Shown here: positions 54,514 to 64,000 of the stretch, in pieces | Layout: each line of letters starts with the position of its first letter | Numbering within the stretch: the stretch's first letter is position 1 | Origin: Streptomyces specialis | GTDB taxonomy: Bacteria; Actinomycetota; Actinomycetes; Streptomycetales; Streptomycetaceae | Length of the DNA: 64,000 nucleotides | Assembly: GCF_001493375.1 (NCBI RefSeq) | Contig: NZ_LN929769.1 | Location: 124,001 to 188,000, forward strand | Reading direction: 5' to 3' | Translations under genes and position numbers: made by a program | Notes under the pieces: model-generated | Told to the model about the DNA's origin: nothing | Database searches by the model: none | What the model saw: only the letters and a program-made list of their open reading frames with translations

Positions 54514-55452
54514 ATGGCTGCCACCGCTGACCTGATCCGCATCGTGTCCCGCTCCTCCCCCATGGCGCTCGCCCAGGTCGAGCGGGTCCGGGCCGAACTG
54601 GCGGCGCTGCGGCCGGGGATCAGGACCGAGGTGGTGCCCGTCACCACCTCCGGCGACCGGTGGATGGGGGACCTCGCGGCGCTCGGCGGGAAGGGCGCCT
54701 TCACCAAGGAGGTCGACGCCACGCTGCTCGCCGGCGAGGCCGACCTCGCCGTGCACTGCCTCAAGGACGTGCCCGCCGACCGGCCGCTGCCGGCCGGCAC
54801 GGTGTTCGCCGCCTACCTCGAACGCGACGACATCCGCGACGCCCTCGTCCAGCCCGACGGCCTCACCCTCGACCAGCTCCCGGCGGGCAGCCGCGTCGGC
54901 ACCTCGTCCGTGCGCCGCGTCGCCCAGCTCGCCGCCTCCCACCCGCACCTGCGCTGCGTACCCATCCGGGGCAACGCCAACAGCCGCCTCGCCAAGCTCG
55001 ACGCCGGCGAGGCCGACGCGCTGCTGCTGGCCGTCTCCGGCCTCCAGCGCATCGGGCAGCCGGAGCGGATCGCCCAGATCCTCCCGACCGAGACCATGTG
55101 CCCGCCGATCGGCGCGGGCATCCTCGCCCTCCAGTGCCGCGAGGACGACACCGCGACCATCGACGCCGTCAGCGCCCTGGGCCACCACGACACCTGGCGC
55201 GAGGCGACGGCCGAGCGGATGTTCCTGCACGTCCTCCAGGGCCACTGCAACTCCCCGATCGCCGGCTACGCCAAGGCCGAACCTGACGGCCGGCTCTCCC
55301 TGCGCGGCCGGGTCTTCACCCCCGACGGCAAACGGGTCCTGGACGCCCACGAATGGGCCGGCGCCCTCACCCCCGAGGACCTCGGCACCGCCACCGCCCT
55401 GGCCCTGAAACGCCAGGGCGCCGGCGCCCTGATCGCCGACATCCCCCACTGA
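54514..55452 (+). CDS. hemC: Hydroxymethylbilane synthase (porphobilinogen deaminase)
   Basis: Enzyme of 312 aa that polymerises four porphobilinogens in tetrapyrrole synthesis. ATG 54514 gives [26 protein letters not shown] at 54493 is rather far, and ATG 54487 is an alternative. Family motifs: [22 protein letters not shown] (about 47-68), [13 protein letters not shown] with the catalytic Asp (about 76-88), [13 protein letters not shown] and [13 protein letters not shown]. The dipyrromethane-cofactor Cys is in [13 protein letters not shown] (about 243-255). No other hem genes are nearby, and streptomycetes often have another hemC in their main hem cluster, so this may be a second copy. Confidence 0.9.
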   Translation: MAATADLIRIVSRSSPMALAQVERVRAELAALRPGIRTEVVPVTTSGDRWMGDLAALGGKGAFTKEVDATLLAGEADLAVHCLKDVPADRPLPAGTVFAAYLERDDIRDALVQPDGLTLDQLPAGSRVGTSSVRRVAQLAASHPHLRCVPIRGNANSRLAKLDAGEADALLLAVSGLQRIGQPERIAQILPTETMCPPIGAGILALQCREDDTATIDAVSALGHHDTWREATAERMFLHVLQGHCNSPIAGYAKAEPDGRLSLRGRVFTPDGKRVLDAHEWAGALTPEDLGTATALALKRQGAGALIADIPH

Positions 55453-56029
55453 CCCACCCCCGGCGCCCGGCGTCCGGCACGTCCCCGGGCCCGTCGCCCG
55501 GCCTTCGCGTCACCGGCCCCCCGGCGCCCGGCGTCCACCATCCGGTACGCGACGCTCGGCCCTCGGCGTCTGGCGTCACCCGGCGTCGGGCACGCGACGC
55601 TCGGCCCTGGGCCCGCCTCCCGGCACGCGACCGTCAGCTCTCGGCGTCCGGTTACGGGTCCCCCGACACCTGGTGCTCGGTGTCGCCGCCCGGCGCGCGA
55701 CGAGCGGGTCCCGGTGTCCGGCTCCACCCGATATGAGGCCCCCCGGGTCTTCGCCGCCGGGCGCCCGGCACCCGGCGTCCACCATCCGGCACGCGAGGCC
55801 GAGCCCTCGGCGTCCGGTATCCCGACCCCCGGTACTTCCCGACACCTGGGCCCTCGGTACCCGGTGTCCCGGTCTCCGGCTCCGCTCGTTACCGGACCCT
55901 CGGTCTTCGCCCCCCGGCGCCTGTCGTCCGGCGCACGGGTCCTCGGCGTCCGGTCTCTGGCGTTGCCCGGCCCCTCGGCCTTCGCCGCCCGGCCCCCGTG
56001 GCCGGCGTCCGCCGCCCGGTGCGGGGAGG
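55453..56029. repeat. Repeat-rich noncoding region between hemC and HNH gene
   Basis: This 577-nt gap contains no convincing gene. It is made of many imperfect short repeats of the type CGGCGTCCGG, CCCGGCGCCCGG and TCGGCCCTCGG. GGCGTCCACCATCCGG occurs at 55530-55545 and again at 55774-55789, and GCGACGCTCGGCCCT at 55549 and 55594. Several open frames cross it on both strands but have repetitive translations without domains. It may be a slippage-prone intergenic array. Confidence 0.7.
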
Positions 56030-56704
56030 TCAGGCGCAGCCGTTGAGGATGCTGGTCAGCGCGCTCTTCTCGGCGGAGTCGACGGCGAGACCGTAGTGGT
56101 GCTTCACCTGCACCCAGGCGCGGGCGTAGGTGCAGTGGTAGGCGGAGCGCGACGGCATCCAGGTGGCCGGGTCCTGGTCGCCCTTGGCCTGGTTCACGTC
56201 GTCCGTCACGGCGATGAGCTGCGGCCGGGTCAGGTCGTTGGCGAACGCCTGGCGCTGGGACGTGGTCCACGAGCCCGCGCCGGAGTCCCACGCCTCGGCG
56301 AGGGGAACGAGGTGGTCGATGTCCACGTCGGACGCCGCGCTCCAGGTGGCACCGTCGTAGGGGGAGTACCAACTACCGCTGACCGCCGCGCAGTTGGAGT
56401 CCTGGACCACGTTCGTGCCGTCGCGCTTGAGCACCACCTCGCGGGTGTTGCAGGTGCCGCTCTGGGTGATCCAGTGGGGGAACAGGTCGCGGTTGTAGCC
56501 CGTCCGGTTCTCGGTGCGGACCGGGAGGGCGGCCAGGTAGCTGCGGGCGGTCGAGGCGCTGATCGGAGTCGGCAGCGCGGCCTGGGCCGACGGGCCGGTG
56601 AAGAGGGCGGCGATGGATATGAGGCCGGTGACGGCGGCGATCAGGGCCAGCCGTCGACGCGCGTAGAAAGTCCGCCGCAGGACGGCGTCGCGCACTCGGT
56701 TCAC
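56030..56704 (-). CDS. Secreted HNH nuclease (DUF1524-like)
   Basis: Protein of 224 aa, GTG 56704 with GGGAG upstream. An Arg-rich signal peptide (about 1-43) contains a hydrophobic core (LALIAAVTGLISIAALF) and an AQA cleavage region. The mature nuclease has VDIDHLVPLAEAWDSGA (about 127-143) with the HNH/His-Me-type DHxxP motif, then NDLTRPQLIAVTDDVNQAKGDQDPATWMPSR (about 160-190) supplying Asn/Asp ligands, and four Cys likely forming two disulfides. It probably degrades nucleic acid outside the cell for nutrition or competition. Confidence 0.88.
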   Translation of the reverse strand: MNRVRDAVLRRTFYARRRLALIAAVTGLISIAALFTGPSAQAALPTPISASTARSYLAALPVRTENRTGYNRDLFPHWITQSGTCNTREVVLKRDGTNVVQDSNCAAVSGSWYSPYDGATWSAASDVDIDHLVPLAEAWDSGAGSWTTSQRQAFANDLTRPQLIAVTDDVNQAKGDQDPATWMPSRSAYHCTYARAWVQVKHHYGLAVDSAEKSALTSILNGCA

Positions 56705-56897
56705 GCGTAACTCCCTTGTGGTGGGGGCGGATTCGGCTCAGCAGAGCCGCGTGTGCTCATGCGTTCGACATGCTCCCGCCGGAACGTTTCCGCCCGGGGT
56801 GCGACAGGTAACGGCTGAAGGGCATGCACACGTCATGAAGGCGCACGGGGAACCTGCGACAGTGGAGGTCTCCGCAGCGGAACGAAGGAGCGGCCAG

Positions 56898-57380
56898 GTG
56901 GGCAGGAACAGGGAGCACGGCTACGACGTCACGGTCCGGTGGACCGGTGACACCGGCGAGGGAACCTCGGGGTACCGCGCGTACGCCCGCGATCACGAGG
57001 TGACCGTGCCGGGGAAGCCGACGATGATCCTGGGCAGCGCGGACCCGGCGTTCGTCGGGGACCCCGACCGGTGGAACCCCGAGGAGCTGCTCGTCGCGTC
57101 GCTCGCGCAGTGCCACATGCTGTCGTATCTGGCGCTGTGCTCGCTGAAGCGCGTGGTGGTGACCGGCTACGAGGACGCGGCCCAGGGCACCATGCGCGAA
57201 ACGCCCGGCGGCGGCGGGGCGTTCCACGAGGTCGTGCTCAACCCGGTGGTGACGGTGGCGGAGGAGTCGATGGTCGAGGCGGCCACCGCGCTGCACGAGG
57301 AGGCGCACCGGATCTGCTTCATCGCCAACTCGGTCAACTTCCCCGTCCACCACGCCCCGACGATCCGGGTGGCGTCCTAG
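56898..57380 (+). CDS. OsmC family peroxiredoxin-like protein
   Basis: Protein of 160 aa; GTG 56898 with AAGGAG eight nt upstream; upstream in-frame sequence is not conserved-looking. The family core is present: an N-terminal beta sheet (YDVTVRWTGDTGEG), NPEELLVASLAQCHMLSYL with the first Cys (about 62-80), and EEAHRICFIANSVNFPVHH with the second Cys (about 135-153). OsmC/Ohr proteins reduce organic hydroperoxides with these two cysteines. It is convergent with the peroxiredoxin-like gene 28 nt away, a small redox cluster. Confidence 0.9.
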   Translation: MGRNREHGYDVTVRWTGDTGEGTSGYRAYARDHEVTVPGKPTMILGSADPAFVGDPDRWNPEELLVASLAQCHMLSYLALCSLKRVVVTGYEDAAQGTMRETPGGGGAFHEVVLNPVVTVAEESMVEAATALHEEAHRICFIANSVNFPVHHAPTIRVAS

Positions 57381-57408
57381 CGGCAACGGCCCGGGCCGGG
57401 TTCGGCGT

Positions 57409-58026
57409 TCAGGAGCGGGCGGCGGCGGCCAGGGCCAGGAGTTCGTCCACCGACCACTGGTCGTACGCGTGGTCGCCGTACTTCGCGGCCAGCACCCGGC
57501 CGTCCGGGGCGAGGAGGAAGTCCGCCGGGAGGCCGAGCTGCCCGCCGTGCGGCCTGAACTTCGGGGCCGGGCGCTTGCGCCGCGCCATCGGGCCGGCGAC
57601 CAGCAGGAAGCCGCGGGCGATGGCCCCCCAGGCGCGCGGCCCCATGGACCGCGCCCCGGACTCGACGCCGAAGCGCCGGTAGAACGTCTTGTCCGGGTCG
57701 GGCACGACCGCGAACGGCAGGTCCGCCACGTACGGGCGCAGGTCGTCGGCCGGCGCGTGGAAGAACACCACCTCGCGGATCCCGGCCGCGGCGATCTCGT
57801 CGTGGCGCCCGACGACCGACCGCAGATGCAGGTTGCAGATCGGGCACCCGGCGAACCGGCGGAACTGGAGGTGCAGCAGCCCGCCCCCGGCCGGGATCGC
57901 GATCCGCTCGCCCGAGAGCGTCTCGACCTCGGCCTCGATCACCGTGCCCACCGGGACGCGCGCGGAGTCCGCCACCGGCGGCCGATCGGGGGACGCGGGC
58001 GTGGCGTCGGGCGTGGCTTCCGGCAT
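57409..58026 (-). CDS. AhpC/TSA-type peroxiredoxin-like protein
   Basis: Thioredoxin-fold protein of 205 aa, ATG 58026. After a Pro/Ala N-terminus comes VPVGTVIEAEVETLSGERIAIPAGG, then FRRFAGCPICNLHLRSV (about 55-71) with a C-x-x-C pair in the peroxidatic position, VVFFHAPADDLRPYV, and PADFLLAPDGRVLAAKYGDHA (about 166-186). This pattern is the redoxin (AhpC/TSA, PRXL2-like) group. It is divergent from a TetR gene at 58101 with 74 nt between, suggesting TetR control. The gap contains GTACGCTG twice (near 58050 and 58086). Confidence 0.87.
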   Translation of the reverse strand: MPEATPDATPASPDRPPVADSARVPVGTVIEAEVETLSGERIAIPAGGGLLHLQFRRFAGCPICNLHLRSVVGRHDEIAAAGIREVVFFHAPADDLRPYVADLPFAVVPDPDKTFYRRFGVESGARSMGPRAWGAIARGFLLVAGPMARRKRPAPKFRPHGGQLGLPADFLLAPDGRVLAAKYGDHAYDQWSVDELLALAAAARS

Positions 58027-58100
58027 GGGTCCACCTGCCTCGTAGGAGTGCGCCGTACGCTGAACGACGGTATGGGCGTATCTTGTACGCTGTCAAGGTC

Positions 58101-58700
58101 ATGCCGCGCCCCAAGTCCCTCACCCAGTCCCAGGTCACCGACGCCGCCCTGGCCGTCATCGACCGCGACGGCCTCACCGCGCTCTCCATGCGCGCGGTCG
58201 CCGCCGAACTCGGCATGGCGACCATGTCGCTGTACCGGTACGTCACCGGCCGCGACGAGCTGGAAAGCCTCGTCGCCGAACGCGTCCTCGGCTCCCTCGA
58301 CATCACCCCGCCGCCCGGCGAGCCCTGGCAGGAACAGGTCGCCGCGCTCCTCGTCCGGCTCCGGGCCGCCGTCGCCGCCCACCCCGAGGCCCTGCCGCTG
58401 ATCCTCACCCACCGGCACGACTCACCCGGCGCCTGGCGCTGGGCCGAGGCCGTCCTCACCGTGCTGCACTCCGCCGGCTTCACCGGCCGCCAGCGCCTCG
58501 TCGGCCTGCGCGGCCTGGTCAGCTACCTGATGGGCGCCCTCCAGACCGACCGGCTCGGCCCGCCGTCCGGCGCCGCCGACGCCGGCGAACACCCCCTGCT
58601 GGCCGACATCGTCCGCCAGGCCAAGGACCTGTCGCCCGACGACGAGTTCCGCAACGGCCTCGACCTCCTGCTCCGCGGCCTCGCCGATCACCTGGCGTGA
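58101..58700 (+). CDS. TetR family regulator (TetR_C_33/TetR-C1-like)
   Basis: Protein of 199 aa, ATG 58101 (MPRPKSLTQSQVTDAAL). The HTH spans about 8-55: VTDAALAVIDRDGL, then SMRAVAAELGMATMSLYRYVTGRDELES. The C-terminal ligand domain is helical and Leu/Ala-rich. It is divergent from the peroxiredoxin-like gene and probably regulates it and itself. The stop lies 179 nt before mfd. Confidence 0.88.
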   Translation: MPRPKSLTQSQVTDAALAVIDRDGLTALSMRAVAAELGMATMSLYRYVTGRDELESLVAERVLGSLDITPPPGEPWQEQVAALLVRLRAAVAAHPEALPLILTHRHDSPGAWRWAEAVLTVLHSAGFTGRQRLVGLRGLVSYLMGALQTDRLGPPSGAADAGEHPLLADIVRQAKDLSPDDEFRNGLDLLLRGLADHLA

Positions 58701-58879
58701 CCGGCGCGTGGGCCGCCGTCCGGCCGGCGCGTGGCCGACCGCCCGGGCGCGTACCCTGGGAACCCCCGGCCCGCCGCGCGTGCCGGGCGATTCGCGTTGC
58801 CCGCCGCCGCGGCGCCCACCACGCCCGGCCCAGCACCCACCATCCCGCACACGCCTCTGAAACCCCCGGACGGAACCTC

Positions 58880-62516
<3,637 letters not shown>

Positions 62517-62540
62517 CCCCGCGCCGGGGAGCCGAGGCGC

Positions 62541-62569
62541 CCGGCACCGGAACCCCTCACCGGTGCCGG
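62541..62569 (+). terminator. Terminator of mfd
   Basis: Perfect 10-bp stem CCGGCACCGG / CCGGTGCCGG (62541-62550 with 62560-62569), 9-nt loop, 24 nt after the mfd stop. The remaining sequence to the tRNA gene (62570-62731) holds no feature I can support. Confidence 0.75.
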
Positions 62570-62731
62570 ACACCCGCCCCACCCGCTGCTCTTCTTCCCG
62601 CTCCACGCGGCACTCTCCCCCCAGCGTCCGGAAGGAAGGCCGAGGGCGCCCGGTGCGACCCGGTGGCGGGCCGACGAACAGCTTCGCCCGCGTCCGATGG
62701 GGACGCGGGCGGTAGGAGACCGGGGAGGAGG

Positions 62732-62804
62732 CTCCGCCGGCTGGATTCGAACCAGCACTGCAAGGCTTCAAAGGCCTGCGGGCTACCTGTTACCCCACGG
62801 CGGA
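62732..62804 (-). tRNA. tRNA-Gln (anticodon UUG)
   Basis: On the minus strand a 73-nt cloverleaf folds: acceptor TCCGCCG/CGGCGGA (perfect) with discriminator G, D arm GGGT-AACAGGTA-GCCC, anticodon loop CTTTGAA giving anticodon TTG, and T arm GCTGG-TTCGAAT-CCAGC (perfect). The first anticodon-stem pair is a C-T mismatch. CCA is not encoded (TCC follows). It lies 14 nt downstream of an HTH/LAGLIDADG-like gene on the same strand. Confidence 0.9.
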
Positions 62805-62818
62805 CGGTAAAGCAGACC

Positions 62819-63465
62819 CTACCGGAGCCGGTGCCCTGCCCTGGCAATACCCGTCCACCAGCCCTCGATCCTGCGGTAGAGCTCGGCGCCGTCCAGGACA
62901 CGGACGACCAGGCAGCCGCGGTACCCGTCGCCCACGTTCTTGCGGACGGTCCTTGGGGTGTGACGCTTCAGCGTCGTCTTCGTGAACTGCTCCCGGCCGG
63001 CGCCGGTGATCCCCCTCCAGTAACTCTCGGCGGCGGCGACATCCGCCGTCGCGTGAATCTGCACCCGGAAGCGCAGACGGTCCGGCGCGACCCCCAGCAG
63101 TCGTAGCCAGGCGAGAAACACCGTGATCATGTCCGGATCGCTGTTGATGAACGTCACCGTCTCCCGCACGGCGTGCGGCTTGCTCTTCGACCCCTCCGAC
63201 CAGTACAGCCCCACGCCGACGAGGAACAGCTCGCGGTCCGTGAGCCGGCCGACTTCCGACTCGGCGCACAGCGAGGTGGCGCGTCGCAGTAAAGTCCGCA
63301 CGCGCCGGTACGGCTGCCAACGAGCCTCGTTCATCCGGCGCATCCGGTCCGGTGACGCCTCCGGCCTGGGCAAGTCCCGCACCCACAGCGACACCGAGCT
63401 CTTCGACACCCCCAGCTCGGCGACGATCTCGTCATAGGTCTTCCCTGCCTCGCGCAGGGCCCGGG
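62819..63465 (-). CDS. HTH plus LAGLIDADG-like protein, N-terminus lost at palindrome centre
   Basis: The readable frame from the palindrome centre encodes RARALREAGKTYDEIVAELG then VSKSSVSLWVRDLP, a resolvase/Trp-repressor-like HTH. A second domain follows with GVGLYWSEGSKSKPHAVRETVTFINSDPDMITVFLAWLRLLG; its G-x-Y-x-x-E-G-S and SD patterns resemble LAGLIDADG homing-endonuclease folds without an obvious second catalytic motif. The true start lies upstream, beyond the foldback; GTG 63409 is an internal valine codon. The stop is 14 nt from tRNA-Gln. Similar HTH-LAGLIDADG-like genes occur in streptomycetes; function unknown. Confidence 0.65.
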
Positions 63466-64000
63466 CCCGGGCCCTGCGCGAGGCAGGGAAGACCTATGAC
63501 GAGATCGTCGCCGAGCTGGGGGTGTCGAAGAGCTCGGTGTCGCTGTGGGTGCGGGACTTGCCCAGGCCGGAGGCGTCACCGGACCGGATGCGCCGGATGA
63601 ACGAGGCTCGTTGGCAGCCGTACCGGCGCGTGCGGACTTTACTGCGACGCGCCACCTCGCTGTGCGCCGAGTCGGAAGTCGGCCGGCTCACGGACCGCGA
63701 GCTGTTCCTCGTCGGCGTGGGGCTGTACTGGTCGGAGGGGTCGAAGAGCAAGCCGCACGCCGTGCGGGAGACGGTGACGTTCATCAACAGCGATCCGGAC
63801 ATGATCACGGTGTTTCTCGCCTGGCTACGACTGCTGGGGGTCGCGCCGGACCGTCTGCGCTTCCGGGTGCAGATTCACGCGACGGCGGATGTCGCCGCCG
63901 CCGAGAGTTACTGGAGGGGGATCACCGGCGCCGGCCGGGAGCAGTTCACGAAGACGACGCTGAAGCGTCACACCCCAAGGACCGTCCGCAAGAACGTGGG
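62931..64000. repeat. Perfect inverted repeat, arms of at least 535 bp
   Basis: Every base from 63466 to 64000 is the reverse complement of 63465 to 62931. The centre has no spacer and lies in the self-complementary GGGCCCGGGCCCGGGCCC. The mirror runs to the window edge. A mirror copy of the HTH gene (from 63466 rightward, incomplete at 64000) is therefore not counted as a separate gene. A foldback assembly artefact at a contig end is the simplest explanation. Confidence 0.95.

Noticed and set aside
51051-54800. 1249-residue minus-strand open frame over the ABC/FtsX genes
   Set aside because: Gly/Asp/Glu/Val-rich antisense shadow of a GC-rich permease; no start context or motifs.
63466-64000. 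Second, divergent copy of the HTH/LAGLIDADG-like gene
   Set aside because: It is an exact mirror of 62931-63465 with no mismatch, best explained by a foldback assembly artefact.

Overview
The window looks like a draft assembly of a Streptomyces or closely related streptomycete chromosome. Coding sequence is very GC-rich, and start codons are often GTG with GGAGG-type ribosome binding sites. Streptomycete hallmarks include a rodlin, a tam/tamR pair, DUF6879/DUF5753 modules and an LAETG-anchored surface protein. From memory, the order mfd, ABC/FtsX, mazG, SUKH genes, glmU, prs, rplY, pth, ppc, desaturase, tam/tamR, galK/galE, ABC-F, ispE, rsmA, tatD, pmt, pbp, cbiMQO resembles one core segment of the S. 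coelicolor chromosome.

Layout. 0-7 kb: end of an MMPL transporter; a cbiM-cbiQ-cbiO cobalt/nickel ECF transporter with a candidate Nur box; a secreted protein; a divergent PRPP-synthetase-like gene; a penicillin-binding protein. 7-9.5 kb: accessory insert of three small leftward ORFs and a rightward small-protein/DUF6879/HTH-DUF5753 module. 9.5-18.9 kb: housekeeping genes pmt, rsmI, tatD, rsmA, ispE, an ABC-F ATPase and a PQQ-propeller surface protein. 19-26.9 kb: atypical LuxR regulator, galE-galK, a second LuxR regulator, a DUF574 methyltransferase, a second DUF6879/HTH module and a PCMT-like methyltransferase. 27-31 kb: SAV_915-like protein, tamR/tam, rodlin, TetR-desaturase pair. 31-38 kb: ppc, a metallo-beta-lactamase-fold protein without its metal ligands, AraC/DJ-1 regulator, MFS transporter, LAETG protein. 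38.5-43.4 kb: pth, rplY, prs, glmU and a coiled-coil protein. 43.5-47.5 kb: a SUKH locus in which each protein joins a toxin-type nuclease or deaminase fold to an immunity fold. 47.7-62.5 kb: mazG, SurA-like lipoprotein, putative glycosyltransferase, ABC/FtsX exporter, hemC paralogue, secreted HNH nuclease, OsmC, peroxiredoxin-like protein, TetR and mfd. 62.7-64 kb: tRNA-Gln(UUG) and an HTH/LAGLIDADG-like gene inside a perfect inverted repeat that reaches the window edge.

Assembly quality decides much of the interpretation. Five loci carry signs of artefact. A full Illumina Nextera P7 adapter, with an index matching N703, lies inside the PQQ gene (17586-17652). A poly-G tract breaks rsmI (about 11910-12018). 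A 34-bp foldback lies in a frameshifted SUKH/deaminase gene (45060-45139). A 79-nt duplication frameshifts mfd (59053-59167). A perfect palindrome with arms of at least 535 bp is centred at 63465/63466. I treat the interrupted genes as probably intact in the organism.

The most interesting biology is the SUKH deaminase/WHH-nuclease locus, the two paralogous DUF6879/HTH modules, the small Cys/Gly-rich peptide next to the first module, and several pseudo-enzyme or pseudo-receiver proteins.
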